Source of the DNA: Pseudomonas iridis
GTDB lineage: Bacteria > Pseudomonadota > Gammaproteobacteria > Pseudomonadales > Pseudomonadaceae
Assembly (NCBI RefSeq): GCF_017980685.1
Contig: NZ_JACXXO010000001.1
Location: 124,001 to 188,000 of the forward strand
DNA length: 64,000 nt
Direction of reading: 5' to 3'
In this document: positions 51,684-61,501 of the stretch, piece after piece
Numbering within the stretch: the first letter of the stretch is position 1
How the letters are laid out: each line of letters starts with the position of its first letter
Notes under the pieces: generated by a model
Database searches by the model: none
Seen by the model: only the letters and a program-made list of their open reading frames with translations
Told to the model about the DNA's origin: nothing
Made by a program: the position numbers and the translations under genes

Positions 51684-53729
51684 TTAAAGGCTGTTGATCA
51701 GCGTGGCGAAAGTTTCCTGCGCAGCTTTGATGATCTGCGAAGACGCTGTGTAGTACTGCTGGTATTTGACCAGGTTGCCGGTTTCTTCATCCAGGTTGAC
51801 CCCGGACAGCGAGTCACGCGCACCGGCAGCCTGCGTCAGGATCGCCGTGGTGGCTTCCACGTCTGACTTGCCTTGTGCGGTCTTGGTACCGACGTTGGTC
51901 ACAAGTTTGTTGTAGGCGTCGGTCAGGCTGATGCCCTTGCTCGCCGAACCGGTGTCGACGGTCTGTTTGGTTTGCAGGCCAACCAGCGCCTGGGCATTGC
52001 GGTTATCCGAAGAGGCCGCGCCGGTCATGTTCATGGTGAAGGTTTCGCCAGCCTTCGGCGTGCCGCCGACGGTGGTCTGCACGGTGAACGTCTTCTGCAC
52101 GTTAGGCGTGACCGAGGTGTCCATGATCTTGGCGCCGTTGGCATCGACCATGCCCACTTTCAGGTCCAGGGTGTTCGCCTGCCCCGGAACGATCGTACCG
52201 GAGCTGATGAGCCCGCCCTTGGCGTCGACCATGGTGTACGGCTGGCTGCCGCCGCTCGCCTCGCCGAACACCAGTTTGACCGGCGTCGAATATTTCAGCG
52301 CAGTCTGCATTTCGGCCTGGGCGGCCGGGTTGTAGATGTTGATCTTGTCGGTGAGCGTCGGCTGGGTAAAAGTGCCCAGACCGTTGGCGCTGGCCACACC
52401 AGTCAACGGGCCCGCTGCAGCAATTTTCTTCGGATCGGTCAGTACGGTCTGGATGCTCGCTGCCGCATTGCGCGTCGGCGTCACTTTGAAGCTGTCGCCC
52501 GCGCTCAACGCGCCGCCCTTGAGGGCCAGACTGAAGCCGTCGATCACCGGCGGTGGCGTCGTGTTGGTGCTGAACGTCCCCATGTCGGTGCCGTCGGAGC
52601 GCTTGACGCTGTAATCGGTGGCGCTGGTGAACGTCACCTGGTAATCGCTGGTGGTCAGCTTGCCGGTGTCCTTGATGGTGACATCAAGGTTGCCCGAGCC
52701 CGCGCTGTTGCCCGACTGCGCAATGCTGCGCTGGCTGATCAGCGCGGCACTGTTGATATTGTTGAAAATCGCCGCGCCGAAGTCACCGTTCTTGTCGATG
52801 CCCTGGGCTTGCTGGCTGTTGATCTGATCGGCGATGACCAGCGCTACACGCCCCAGCTCGTTGAGCGACGGGTCGAGCACTTCTTTGCGATAAGTCAGCA
52901 AACCGCCGATTTCGCCACCGTTGATCACCGAAGTGATGTCGATGGTGCTCGAACCGCGATCCATCTGGATGCCCATGCGTGTCGGGTCATCCTTGCTCGG
53001 CACGGTGCTGAGGGAGTTGGTGGTGTTGCCGATGACCAGCGGCTGGCCGCTGCCGACATACACATCGAAACTGGTGCCACGCTCGACGACTTGCGCGCCG
53101 GTCAGTTCGGACAACTGACGCACGGCCTCATTACGGCTGTCGAGCAAATCGTTCGGCGCACCGCCGCTGGTGGAGATCTCACCGATCTTCTGGTTGAGCG
53201 CGGCGATCGAGTTGGCCAGTTTGTTCACCTGGGCGGTCATGTCGCTCAGGCTGCCGTTGATCGTGGTGTTCTGGTCGTTCAATTGCTTGGCGATGGAGTT
53301 GAAGCGACCGGTCAGCGCCTGTGCGCCGGTCAGCACCGATTGACGGGAAGTGTCATCGGTGGCCGAAGTCGATACGCCCTGCATCGAGGTGAAGAATTTC
53401 TGCAACACACCGGTCAGGCCGGTGTTGACGTCGGACAGCGTGCCGTCCAGCGGTTTGGCTTGCGCCAGAAACGACGCCGATTCGCTGTTGAGCGAAGTCG
53501 CGGTGTGCAACTGGGTTTCCAGGTACGAGTTGTAGACCCGGCGCACGTCGGCCAGGGTGGTGCCTGTGCCGATGAAAACGCTGCCGTACTGCTGCGAGGA
53601 TTTGGTGCCCTGCACGGTTTGCTGGCGCGAATAACCGGCGGTGTCGACGTTGGCAATGTTGTTGCCTGTCGTAGCCAAAGAGGACTGGCTAGCCGACAGC
53701 CCCGACATCCCGATATTGAGCAAACTCAT
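51684..53729 (-). CDS. flgK: FlgK, hook-filament junction protein
   Basis: FlgK (HAP1) sits between hook and FlgL. The 681-residue product has the conserved N-terminus SLLNIGMSGLSASQSSLATTGNNIANVDTAGYSRQ and a C-terminus GVNLDEETGNLVKYQQYYTASSQIIKAAQETF, with a long Ala/Thr-rich middle. It follows flgJ by 24 bases and precedes flgL by 13. Confidence 0.96.
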   Translation of the reverse strand: MSLLNIGMSGLSASQSSLATTGNNIANVDTAGYSRQQTVQGTKSSQQYGSVFIGTGTTLADVRRVYNSYLETQLHTATSLNSESASFLAQAKPLDGTLSDVNTGLTGVLQKFFTSMQGVSTSATDDTSRQSVLTGAQALTGRFNSIAKQLNDQNTTINGSLSDMTAQVNKLANSIAALNQKIGEISTSGGAPNDLLDSRNEAVRQLSELTGAQVVERGTSFDVYVGSGQPLVIGNTTNSLSTVPSKDDPTRMGIQMDRGSSTIDITSVINGGEIGGLLTYRKEVLDPSLNELGRVALVIADQINSQQAQGIDKNGDFGAAIFNNINSAALISQRSIAQSGNSAGSGNLDVTIKDTGKLTTSDYQVTFTSATDYSVKRSDGTDMGTFSTNTTPPPVIDGFSLALKGGALSAGDSFKVTPTRNAAASIQTVLTDPKKIAAAGPLTGVASANGLGTFTQPTLTDKINIYNPAAQAEMQTALKYSTPVKLVFGEASGGSQPYTMVDAKGGLISSGTIVPGQANTLDLKVGMVDANGAKIMDTSVTPNVQKTFTVQTTVGGTPKAGETFTMNMTGAASSDNRNAQALVGLQTKQTVDTGSASKGISLTDAYNKLVTNVGTKTAQGKSDVEATTAILTQAAGARDSLSGVNLDEETGNLVKYQQYYTASSQIIKAAQETFATLINSL

Positions 53730-53753
53730 GGTTCAGACCTTATACCTTGTGCC

Positions 53754-55043
53754 TTATAAAGGCGTGGTGGAAACGCCCGCCGCAGCGTAGTTTTCAAAAC
53801 TGTTCATCTGCTTGGCTATCTGCGAAATCTTGCTCGCGTAGTTCGGATCGGTTGCGTAACCGGCCTTCTGCAACTCGCGTACAAACTGTTCTGGGTTATC
53901 GGCCGACTTCAGCACTTCTTGATAACGATTATTGGACTGCAGCAAAGTCACCAGATCGTGGAAGCTGTCCTTGTACGAGGCATAGGAACGGAACTGGGCC
54001 GTCTCCTTGACCATCGCGCCATTGCGGAACTCGCTGGTGATTGCCCGGGCCGAATCGCCCTGCCAGTTGCTGCTCGCCTTGATACCGAACAGGTTGTGGC
54101 TGCTGCTGCCATCCTGCGCGCGCATGACCGATTTGCCCCAACCGGTTTCCAGCGCGGCTTGCGCCACCAGGTAACGCGGATCGACGCCGATACGGTCGGC
54201 GGCTTCCTTGGCCATCGGCAGCATGGTGTTGACGAATTCGTCGGCAGAGCTGAAGGCTTTTTTCGCCGGTGCCAGCGGAATCTGCGCCACTGCACGGCCG
54301 TAAACCTGCATCTGGCCGCCTGAGGCTTTCTCGGCCTCGGCACGCGCCAGCCAGTCGCCGTTGTACAGCGGGCCTGTGCCCGTGATGGCAGCAGTCGTGG
54401 CGCGTTGCGGCAATTGAGTTGTCGCGGCAGGCGTTGCCGACGGCACCAGCCCTGCGAGCAAACGATCAGCCAGTTTCGGCGGCAAGGCCAGACGGCGCTG
54501 GTTGATCAGTGCCATATCATTGCTGTGCGCGAGCTGGGTGTTCGGCGCATGCACCGCACGCGAGGCCCACAGCGGACGCTCGCCATTGAGGCGTGACAAC
54601 GGGCCAGTACCGACGGTGCCGGCCGCAATCGGCGTGGCGACATTAGCGGCAGCGGCTTTCGCGGCTTCCTGCTTGGCAGCGGAGGCAGCTTCAGCTTCGC
54701 CCGGCGCCATCGGTTTGTTCTTCGACATCTGGCGCATCAGCACGTCGGCCAGGCCAATACCACCGCCCTCGCGGGACATGGAAACGGCCAGTTGCTGGTC
54801 GTACATTTCCTGATACTGCTTGGCCGCCGGCGTGTTCAGCGGATTGTCTTCGCCCAACGCATTAGTGGCAGAGCGCATCGACTTGAGCATTTCACCGAGG
54901 AACAGCGATTCGAATTCCTGCGCAACTTTGCGCATGTTCGCATCGCTGTCCTTGTCGCCGACCTTGAGCTGATTCAGACGATTGAGATCGGAGTAGGAAC
55001 CCGAATCGCTGCTGCCGACCAGACCGCTTTTGCGCATATCCAT
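53754..55043 (-). CDS. flgJ: FlgJ, rod cap and peptidoglycan hydrolase
   Basis: The 429-residue protein has an N-terminal rod-cap domain (about 20-120) and a C-terminal glucosaminidase-type muramidase domain (about 270-420) with the AALETGWGKSVM active-site region (catalytic Glu) and SHNLFGIKASSNW. A long Ala/Thr-rich linker joins them. It makes the hole in the peptidoglycan for the rod. Such dual-domain FlgJ is typical of gamma-proteobacteria. Confidence 0.95.
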   Translation of the reverse strand: MDMRKSGLVGSSDSGSYSDLNRLNQLKVGDKDSDANMRKVAQEFESLFLGEMLKSMRSATNALGEDNPLNTPAAKQYQEMYDQQLAVSMSREGGGIGLADVLMRQMSKNKPMAPGEAEAASAAKQEAAKAAAANVATPIAAGTVGTGPLSRLNGERPLWASRAVHAPNTQLAHSNDMALINQRRLALPPKLADRLLAGLVPSATPAATTQLPQRATTAAITGTGPLYNGDWLARAEAEKASGGQMQVYGRAVAQIPLAPAKKAFSSADEFVNTMLPMAKEAADRIGVDPRYLVAQAALETGWGKSVMRAQDGSSSHNLFGIKASSNWQGDSARAITSEFRNGAMVKETAQFRSYASYKDSFHDLVTLLQSNNRYQEVLKSADNPEQFVRELQKAGYATDPNYASKISQIAKQMNSFENYAAAGVSTTPL

Positions 55044-55054
55044 AGTGGCCGTCC

Positions 55055-56170
55055 TCAGATCACGATCAGGTCGGCTTGCAACGCGCCGGCCTGTTTCAGT
55101 GCTTCAAGAATCGCCATCAGGTCGCCCGGCGCCGCGCCGACTTGGTTCACCGCACGAACGATCTCGTCGAGGGTGGTGCCCGGGCCGAATTTGAACATCG
55201 GTTTGGCTTCCTGTTCGGCATTCACTCGCGAACGCGGCACAACAGCGGTCTGGCCGTTGGACAACGGACCTGGCTGGCTGACGATCGGGTCTTCGGTAAT
55301 GGTCACGGTCAGGCTGCCGTGAGTCACGGCGGCCGGCGAAACCTTCACGTTCTGGCCGATGACGATGGTGCCGGTGCGCGAGTTGATGATGACTTTGGCG
55401 ACGGCCTGCCCCGGATCGACTTCGAGGTTTTCCAGGATCGACAGATAGTCGACACGCTGGCTCGGATCGAGCGGCGCGGTCACGCGAATCGAACCGCCGT
55501 CGATGGCTTGTGCGACGCCAGGGCCGAGCATGTCGTTGATCTTGTCGACGATGCGTTTGGCGGTGGTGAAGTCGGAACGGTTGAGGTTCAGCGTCAGGCT
55601 GTTGCCCTGGTTGAAACCGCTCGGCACCGAACGCTCAACCGACGCACCGCCAGGGATGCGACCGGCCGACGGAACGTTGACGGTAATCTTCGAACCGTCA
55701 CGACCTTCAGCATCGAAACCACCGACAACAAGGTTGCCCTGAGCAATGGCGTAGACGTTGCCGTCGATACCCTTGAGCGGGGTCAGCAACAGTGTGCCGC
55801 CGCGCAGGCTCTTGGAGTTACCGATCGACGAAACGGTGATGTCGACCTGCTGGCCCGGCTTGGCGAACGCTGGCAGATCGGCACTGATCGACACCGCCGC
55901 GACGTTCTTCAACTGCACGTTGCCCGATCCCGGCGGTACCTTGATACCGAACTGCGAGAGCATGTTGTTGAAGGTCTGCAGGGTGAACGGCGTCTGCGTT
56001 GTCTGGTCACCGGTGCCGTTAAGCCCGACCACCAGGCCATAGCCGATCAACTGGTTGGAACGCACGCCTGAAATACTGGCGATGTCTTTCAACCGTTCGG
56101 CTTGTGCATTGAACGCCACCGGCAACAACAGCGCGGCCAGCATAAGGCTTTTCAAATTCAACGTAGCCAC
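55055..56170 (-). CDS. flgI: FlgI, P-ring protein
   Basis: FlgI forms the P ring in the peptidoglycan layer. The 371-residue product has a Sec signal ([17 protein letters not shown]) and FlgI hallmarks [20 protein letters not shown] and [24 protein letters not shown] end. The frame begins with a GTG at 56170 directly after the flgH stop; a TTG three codons later has AGGTGG upstream and may be the true start. No other oddity. Confidence 0.95.
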   Translation of the reverse strand: MATLNLKSLMLAALLLPVAFNAQAERLKDIASISGVRSNQLIGYGLVVGLNGTGDQTTQTPFTLQTFNNMLSQFGIKVPPGSGNVQLKNVAAVSISADLPAFAKPGQQVDITVSSIGNSKSLRGGTLLLTPLKGIDGNVYAIAQGNLVVGGFDAEGRDGSKITVNVPSAGRIPGGASVERSVPSGFNQGNSLTLNLNRSDFTTAKRIVDKINDMLGPGVAQAIDGGSIRVTAPLDPSQRVDYLSILENLEVDPGQAVAKVIINSRTGTIVIGQNVKVSPAAVTHGSLTVTITEDPIVSQPGPLSNGQTAVVPRSRVNAEQEAKPMFKFGPGTTLDEIVRAVNQVGAAPGDLMAILEALKQAGALQADLIVI

Positions 56171-56866
56171 CTAGAAAGGGAACAGCGGGCTGAGGAAGAA
56201 ACGGTCGAACCAGCCTGGCTGACTCGCATCGGCAAACGCGCCGGTACCCGAATAGGTGATGCGTGCATCGGCGACGCGAGTCGACGACACGGTGTTGTCG
56301 GTGGCGATGTCATCGGCGCGAACCATGCCGGCGATGCGCACCAGCTCGTCGCCGGTATTCAGCGTCAGCCACTTCTCGCCGCGCACGGCAATGATGCCGT
56401 TAGGCAAGACGTCGGCGACGGTTACGGTGATCGAACCGGTCAGGCTGTTGCTCTGTCCCGACTTGGCATCACCCTTGGTCGAGCGGTCGGCGCTGTAACC
56501 GGCGTTCAGGCTCAGGTCGCCGCCACCAATCGGGTTGTTGGTGGTCAGGCTGGAACCGAACAACGAGGTCAAACCGATCGAGTTGTCGCTGTTCTTGTCC
56601 ATCTGCGAGTTGGCGTTCTTGCTCGCCTGGGTGCGCTCGTTCAGGGTGATGGTGATGATGTCACCGACCCGGAACGCCTTGCGGTCGCTGTACAGGTTCT
56701 GCTCGAAACCGGCCTGATAGATCGAGCCATTGTTGGCAGCCGCCGGCAACGGCGTGCGCGGCAACACCGGAGCGTAATAAGGGTCATTGGGCCTGGGCGT
56801 CGGAGCGACGCAGCCCGCGAGCGAGACGACCCCACTCAATGCCAGAACAGATACAAAGCGATTCAT
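56171..56866 (-). CDS. flgH: FlgH, L-ring lipoprotein
   Basis: FlgH forms the outer-membrane L ring. The 231-residue product has a lipoprotein signal with lipobox LAGC (C19) and the FlgH features [20 protein letters not shown] and [18 protein letters not shown]. Its stop is immediately followed by the flgI start codon. Confidence 0.96.
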   Translation of the reverse strand: MNRFVSVLALSGVVSLAGCVAPTPRPNDPYYAPVLPRTPLPAAANNGSIYQAGFEQNLYSDRKAFRVGDIITITLNERTQASKNANSQMDKNSDNSIGLTSLFGSSLTTNNPIGGGDLSLNAGYSADRSTKGDAKSGQSNSLTGSITVTVADVLPNGIIAVRGEKWLTLNTGDELVRIAGMVRADDIATDNTVSSTRVADARITYSGTGAFADASQPGWFDRFFLSPLFPF

Positions 56867-56918
56867 GACCCTACCTCACGGTGTTGCAGGCGACCTCATG
56901 GCCGCCTCATAGACTTGA

Positions 56919-57704
56919 TTACAGATTCTGCGTTACGAACGAGAGCATCTGGTCGGCGGTGGAGATCACCTTGGAGTTCATCTCGTAAGCGCGCTGAGTG
57001 GTGATCATGTTGACCATCTCTTCAACGGTGCTGACGTTGGATGTTTCCAGGGTGTTCTGCAGCGTGGTGCCGAAACCGGCCAGGCCCGGAGTACCGACTT
57101 GCGGCGCACCGGAAGCGGCGGTTTCCAGGAACAGGTTGTTGCCCACGGCTTGCAGACCGGCCGGGTTGATGAAGTCAGCGGTCTGCAGGTTGCCGATCAC
57201 TTGCGAGGCAGCGTTGCCCGGCAGCGTGACGGAAACGGTGCCGTCATTGCCGACGGTGAAGGTTTGCGCGTCGTTCGGGATAACGATTGCAGGCTCCAGA
57301 GCGAAACCACTGGCGTTGACGATCTGGCCATTGGAGTCGAGGTGGAACGTACCGTCACGGGTGTAGGACGTGGTGCCGTCCGGCTGCAGAATCTGGAAGA
57401 AACCGCGACCGTTGATGGCCATATCCAGCGGCTGCTCGGTGGTTTGCAGGCTGCCGGCGGTGAAGTTTTTCTGGGTGCCGACGATGCGCACACCGGTACC
57501 CACTTGCAGACCCGATGGCAGCTCGCTGTCCTGAGTCGACTGGGCGCCTGGCTGGCGTTTGATCTGGTACAGCAAGTCCTGGAACTCGGCGCGGTCACGT
57601 TTGAAACCCGTGGTCGAGACGTTCGCCAGGTTGTTGGAAATGGTGGTCAGGTTGGTGTCCTGAGCGGACAGACCCGTTTTGGCAACCCATAGAGCCGGAA
57701 GCAT
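56919..57704 (-). CDS. flgG: FlgG, distal rod protein
   Basis: The 261-residue rod protein has the conserved N-terminus LWVAKTGLSAQDTNLTTISN and C-terminus VNMITTQRAYEMNSKVISTA, both helical and typical of the rod/hook family. It builds the distal rod. It follows flgF by 45 bases. Confidence 0.97.
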   Translation of the reverse strand: MLPALWVAKTGLSAQDTNLTTISNNLANVSTTGFKRDRAEFQDLLYQIKRQPGAQSTQDSELPSGLQVGTGVRIVGTQKNFTAGSLQTTEQPLDMAINGRGFFQILQPDGTTSYTRDGTFHLDSNGQIVNASGFALEPAIVIPNDAQTFTVGNDGTVSVTLPGNAASQVIGNLQTADFINPAGLQAVGNNLFLETAASGAPQVGTPGLAGFGTTLQNTLETSNVSTVEEMVNMITTQRAYEMNSKVISTADQMLSFVTQNL

Positions 57705-57749
57705 TCGATTCTCCTCGTGCGCCTGTTTTACGGCGCGACGTTCTGATAA

Positions 57750-58490
57750 TTAGCTGATCTGCAAGACCCGAGCCATGGCCTGGTCGTCGTCTTTGGCGGT
57801 GTTCATCATCTTGATGTGCAACTCGAACTGCTTGGCCAGGGCCAGCACCGAGGTCATCTCTTCGACGGCATTGACGTTGCTCGACTCAAGGAAACCCGAC
57901 ACCAGTTTGACGTTGGCATCGGCCTGCGCCGGCTGGCCGTCCTTGGTGTAGATCGAGCCGTCGAGGCCTTTATTCATGTTCTTGATGTCCGGGTTGACCA
58001 GTTTGATCCGGTCGACTTCGGCCATCACACGCGGGCCTTCGCCCATCGCACGAATACTGATGGTGCCGTCTTCACCGACTTCGATCTGCTGCTCGGGTGG
58101 AACGGCGATCGGACCGCCATTGCCCATCACCGGCATGCCGTTGCCGGCGCGCAATACACCGAGGGCATCGACATTGAGGCTGCCGGTGCGCACGTAGCTT
58201 TCGCCGCCGCTCGGGTTCTGCACGGCGATCCAGCCGTTGCCGGTCACGGCGACGTCCAGGTCACGTCCGGTCTGCACCAGCGACCCAGGAGTGAAGTCGG
58301 TGGCGGGCCGCTCGCTCATGGCAAACGCACGCGCCGGAAAGCTGTCACCGAACACCGGCATCGAACGCGCCTGCTCCAGGTCGCGCTGAAAACCGTTGGT
58401 GGAAATGTTCGCCAGGTTGTTGGCATGAGCCCTTTGCGCCAGCGCGTTTTGGCTCGCGCCGGTCATTGCTACATAAAGGTACTTGTCCAC
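57750..58490 (-). CDS. flgF: FlgF, proximal rod protein
   Basis: The true start is the GTG at 58490 ((M)DKYLYVAMTGASQNALAQ), with AGGAAAG upstream; the longer frame to 58727 extends into non-family sequence. The 246-residue protein has the rod signature ANNLANISTNGFQRDLEQAR and VNAVEEMTSVLALAKQFELH. It is the first gene of flgFGHIJKL. flgBCDE are not in the window. Confidence 0.94.
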   Translation of the reverse strand: MDKYLYVAMTGASQNALAQRAHANNLANISTNGFQRDLEQARSMPVFGDSFPARAFAMSERPATDFTPGSLVQTGRDLDVAVTGNGWIAVQNPSGGESYVRTGSLNVDALGVLRAGNGMPVMGNGGPIAVPPEQQIEVGEDGTISIRAMGEGPRVMAEVDRIKLVNPDIKNMNKGLDGSIYTKDGQPAQADANVKLVSGFLESSNVNAVEEMTSVLALAKQFELHIKMMNTAKDDDQAMARVLQIS

Positions 58491-58547
58491 GCTCTTTCCT
58501 CTGCATGCCGGACGTTTGCCGCCCACTGCTGTACTGCTGAGCCATAA

Positions 58548-58562
58548 GCAATTTGCAGACCA
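58548..58562 (-). promoter_or_regulatory. Sigma-54 promoter of flgFGHIJKL
   Basis: TGGTCTGCAAATTGC on the minus strand keeps TGG, GG-N10-GC spacing and TTGC, 58 bases before the flgF GTG. The -24 half is not perfect (TGGTCT), yet position and spacing match the other sites. Confidence 0.7.
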
Positions 58563-58739
58563 ACTTTTTTCTGGCAGCGCGAAGCCCGGCAAACAAAGGA
58601 CTTGAGGGGGGGTGCGGGGAAAGGGGAAATGTACCGAAGTCGAAAAACCGGCGGTGTTGTGCCGGTAGGTGGCAAAGGCTGACGCCGAAGTTGTCAGTAC
58701 TGCTCGCGAAGAGGCCATCAAAGCCAATGGAGTTTTTGA

Positions 58740-60299
58740 CTATGACTCAGACTTGCCAACCTCATACTCTCGCAATTTATTGGCAATGGTCGTGTGCGAA
58801 ACGCCCAGTCGCTTGCCCAACTGCCGACTGCTCGGGTGCTCCGAATACAATCGCTCCAACACGGCTTTCTCGAAGCGCCCGACGATCTCGTCCAGCCCGC
58901 CCTCCAGCGAAAAATCGCCAAGCGGCTGACGCACGCCGTAATCCGGCAGACGAATATGTTCGGCTTTAACCATACCGCCGTCACACAGCGAAACGGCCTG
59001 GAACAACACGTTTTCCAACTGCCGCACGTTGCCCGGCCAGTGGTAATGGCTGAGCCGATCCATCGCCGCCGGCGCCAGTTTCGGCAGCGAACAGCCAATC
59101 TGCCGACTGGCCTGATCGAGGAAGTGCTCCACCAGCGGCGTCAAACCGTCGAGGCATTCGCGTAGCGGTGGAATGTGCAACGACAGCACGTTCAAGCGGT
59201 GATACAGATCCTGGCGAAACTCGCCCCCCGCGCACAACTCGGACAGGTCCACCTGCGTCGCGCAAATCACCCGTACATCCAGATAAACCTCTTCATCACT
59301 GCCAACGCGACGGAAGCAGCCGTCCTGCAGAAAGCGCAGCAGTTTGACCTGCAAGCGCGGACTCATTTCACCCACGCCATCGAGAAACAACGTCCCCCCC
59401 GCCGTCAATTCCAGCAGACCAAGCTTGCCTTCGGCCCGCGCACCTTCGAAAGCGCCGGGGCCATAACCGAACAGCTCGGTCTCGGCCATCGACTCCGGCA
59501 GACCCGCGCAGTTGAGCGCCATCAGCGGCGACTGCCCGCGCGGACTGGCGAGGTGACAGGCGCGCGCCAGCAACTCCTTGCCCGTGCCGGTTTCGCCTTC
59601 TATCAATAGAGGTGCATCGAGTGGCGCCATCCGCCGTGCTTCACGCACCACTGCGGCCATGACTTTGGAGCTCTGAAAAATGCTGTCGAACCCGCGCAGC
59701 TCCTGCTTGCGCACGTTGTAGATGCGCTCGCCGACGCGGTCGGCGCGGTGCAGGGTCAACACCGCACCGGCCATGGCTTCGCTGTCGTCGTGTTCCGATT
59801 GCAGCGGGGCGATATCGGCCAGAAACACATCGCCCTTGACCTTGACCCGCATGCCGTTGATTCGCGATTTATTCGCCCGCACCAGTTCCGGCAAATCGAA
59901 ATCTTCGGCATAGCGCGACAGTGGAATCCCCGGTACTTCATCGACCCGCACGCCGAGCAACTGTGCCGCCGCGCGGTTGGCGGCGACGATCGAGCCTCCC
60001 ATGTCGATCGACAGCACCGGAAACTCCAGCGCACCGAGCAATGCGTTCAATTCCATGTGCCGGCGCTCGCTCGGCATCAGCCCTACCCGCTTGACGCCGA
60101 ACACCCCGGCAATCGCTTCGAATTTCGGCCGCAGCGCCTGGAACTGGATATTGATCAGGTTCGGGCAATGCAGATAGATCGCGTTGCCATGCTCACCGCC
60201 GACCTCGCCGCGCGCGACGTTGATCCCGTACGCCACCAGCAAATTGAGGATGTCGCGCAGGATGCCGATGCGGTTCTGGCAGTGGACTTTGATACGCAT
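58740..60299 (-). CDS. phhR: PhhR, TyrR-family aromatic amino acid regulator
   Basis: PhhR activates phenylalanine and tyrosine catabolism genes in pseudomonads. I start at the ATG 60299 (MRIKVHCQNRIGILRDIL). The 519-residue product has an ACT domain (1-75), a PAS domain (about 85-190), an AAA+ domain (Walker A GETGTGKE, 235-242) and a C-terminal helix-turn-helix (SRQLGKRLGVSHTTIANKLR). The sigma-54 contact loop is altered to GAFEGA (282-287), which argues for sigma-70-type activation, as with E. coli TyrR. It is divergent from phhA, and the gap holds two TyrR-type boxes. Confidence 0.92.
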   Translation of the reverse strand: MRIKVHCQNRIGILRDILNLLVAYGINVARGEVGGEHGNAIYLHCPNLINIQFQALRPKFEAIAGVFGVKRVGLMPSERRHMELNALLGALEFPVLSIDMGGSIVAANRAAAQLLGVRVDEVPGIPLSRYAEDFDLPELVRANKSRINGMRVKVKGDVFLADIAPLQSEHDDSEAMAGAVLTLHRADRVGERIYNVRKQELRGFDSIFQSSKVMAAVVREARRMAPLDAPLLIEGETGTGKELLARACHLASPRGQSPLMALNCAGLPESMAETELFGYGPGAFEGARAEGKLGLLELTAGGTLFLDGVGEMSPRLQVKLLRFLQDGCFRRVGSDEEVYLDVRVICATQVDLSELCAGGEFRQDLYHRLNVLSLHIPPLRECLDGLTPLVEHFLDQASRQIGCSLPKLAPAAMDRLSHYHWPGNVRQLENVLFQAVSLCDGGMVKAEHIRLPDYGVRQPLGDFSLEGGLDEIVGRFEKAVLERLYSEHPSSRQLGKRLGVSHTTIANKLREYEVGKSES

Positions 60300-60341
60300 A
60301 TAAATGACCCGACAGACCAGTAAAAAGGTTGAACACAGACC

Positions 60342-60432
60342 CTGTGGGAGCGAGCCTGCTAGCGAAGGCGGCGTCACATTCAGCAGTGATGTGTCAGACA
60401 AACCGTATTCGCGAGCAGGCTCGCTCCCACAG
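60342..60432. repeat. REP pair (REPIN) between phhR and phhA
   Basis: Forward arm 60342-60366 (with one change, GCTAGCGAA for GCTCGCGAA) and reverse arm 60408-60432, 41 bases apart. It lies between the divergent phhR and phhA, unlike the others which lie at the ends of transcription units. Confidence 0.88.
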
Positions 60433-60463
60433 GGGATACTTTCTGCCGAGGCACGCAGATAGT

Positions 60464-60481
60464 TGTCAAGATTATGTGACA
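60464..60481. promoter_or_regulatory. TyrR/PhhR-type box (distal)
   Basis: TGTCAA-N6-GTGACA resembles the box TGTAAA-N6-TTTACA, with the invariant G and C at positions 2 and 17. It lies 195 bases before the phhA ATG. Confidence 0.5.
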
Positions 60482-60536
60482 GCTACCGACCTTTTCAAAC
60501 CCGTGAATCACTGTAAACGCGAGATATTCGTCAAAG

Positions 60537-60554
60537 CGTAACGATTACTTTACG
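60537..60554. promoter_or_regulatory. TyrR/PhhR-type box (proximal)
   Basis: CGTAAC-N6-TTTACG keeps 9 of 12 consensus bases and the G/C pair. It is 73 bases (about seven turns) from the distal box and 122 bases before the phhA ATG, placing both on one face of the helix. Confidence 0.6.
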
Positions 60555-60675
60555 AATTAAAGAGAAATTTCCTACGCACAGGTGATTCAACCTGCTGCAT
60601 ATCAACGCGCTCTCAGGTAATTCTGAGTCCATCGCTGGACATAACAAGAACGAATTCCCCTAGCAGGAGAGCAGT

Positions 60676-61467
60676 ATGAAGCAGACGCAATACGTGGCCC
60701 GCGAGCCCGATGCGCAAGGTTTTATCGACTACCCCGCCGAAGAACACGCGGTGTGGAACACGCTGATCACTCGCCAACTGAAAGTGCTCGAGGGTCGTGC
60801 GTGCCAGGAGTACCTGGACGGTATCGAAAAACTCGGTCTGCCCCACGACCGCATCCCGCAACTGGGCGAGATCAACAAAGTGCTCGGCGAGACCACCGGC
60901 TGGCAGGTCGCCCGTGTCCCGGCGCTGATCCCCTTCCAGACCTTCTTCGAATTGCTCGCCAGCAAACAATTTCCGGTGGCCACGTTCATTCGCACCCGCG
61001 AAGAGCTGGACTACCTGCAAGAGCCGGATATTTTCCACGAGATTTTTGGTCACTGCCCGTTGCTGACCAACCCGTGGTTCGCCGAATTCACTCACACCTA
61101 CGGCAAACTAGGCCTGCAAGCCACCAAGGAAGAGCGCGTTTACCTCGCGCGTCTGTACTGGATGACCATCGAGTTCGGCCTGGTCGACACCCCGCAAGGC
61201 AAACGCATCTACGGCGGCGGCATCCTGTCTTCGCCCAAAGAAACTGTTTATTCGTTGTCGGACGAGCCCGAGCATCAGGTATTCGATCCGCTGGAAGCGA
61301 TGCGCACGCCGTATCGCATCGACATCCTGCAACCGCTGTACTTTGTCCTGCCGAACCTCAAGCGCCTGTTCGATGTGGCTCATGAAGACATCATGGCCAT
61401 GGTCAGACAAGGTATGCAGCTAGGTCTGCACGCGCCGAAATTTCCGCCAAAACCAAAAGCGGCGTGA
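60676..61467 (+). CDS. phhA: PhhA, phenylalanine 4-monooxygenase
   Basis: PhhA hydroxylates phenylalanine to tyrosine using tetrahydropterin and iron. The 263-residue enzyme has the iron ligands H121 and H126 in IFHEIFGHCPLL and E166 in WMTIEFGLVDT. It has the size of monomeric bacterial phenylalanine hydroxylases, without the regulatory ACT domain of animal enzymes. AGGAGAGCAGT precedes the ATG. It leads phhA-phhB-phhC, activated by PhhR. Confidence 0.97.
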   Translation: MKQTQYVAREPDAQGFIDYPAEEHAVWNTLITRQLKVLEGRACQEYLDGIEKLGLPHDRIPQLGEINKVLGETTGWQVARVPALIPFQTFFELLASKQFPVATFIRTREELDYLQEPDIFHEIFGHCPLLTNPWFAEFTHTYGKLGLQATKEERVYLARLYWMTIEFGLVDTPQGKRIYGGGILSSPKETVYSLSDEPEHQVFDPLEAMRTPYRIDILQPLYFVLPNLKRLFDVAHEDIMAMVRQGMQLGLHAPKFPPKPKAA

Positions 61468-61501
61468 CCCGCCACTTTTGCTGACAAGTGAGTCTGTCAG
61501 T

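Noticed and set aside
58490..58727. Long N-terminal extension of FlgF
   Set aside because: The extension covers the promoter region and does not resemble rod proteins; the GTG at 58490 has a proper ribosome site.
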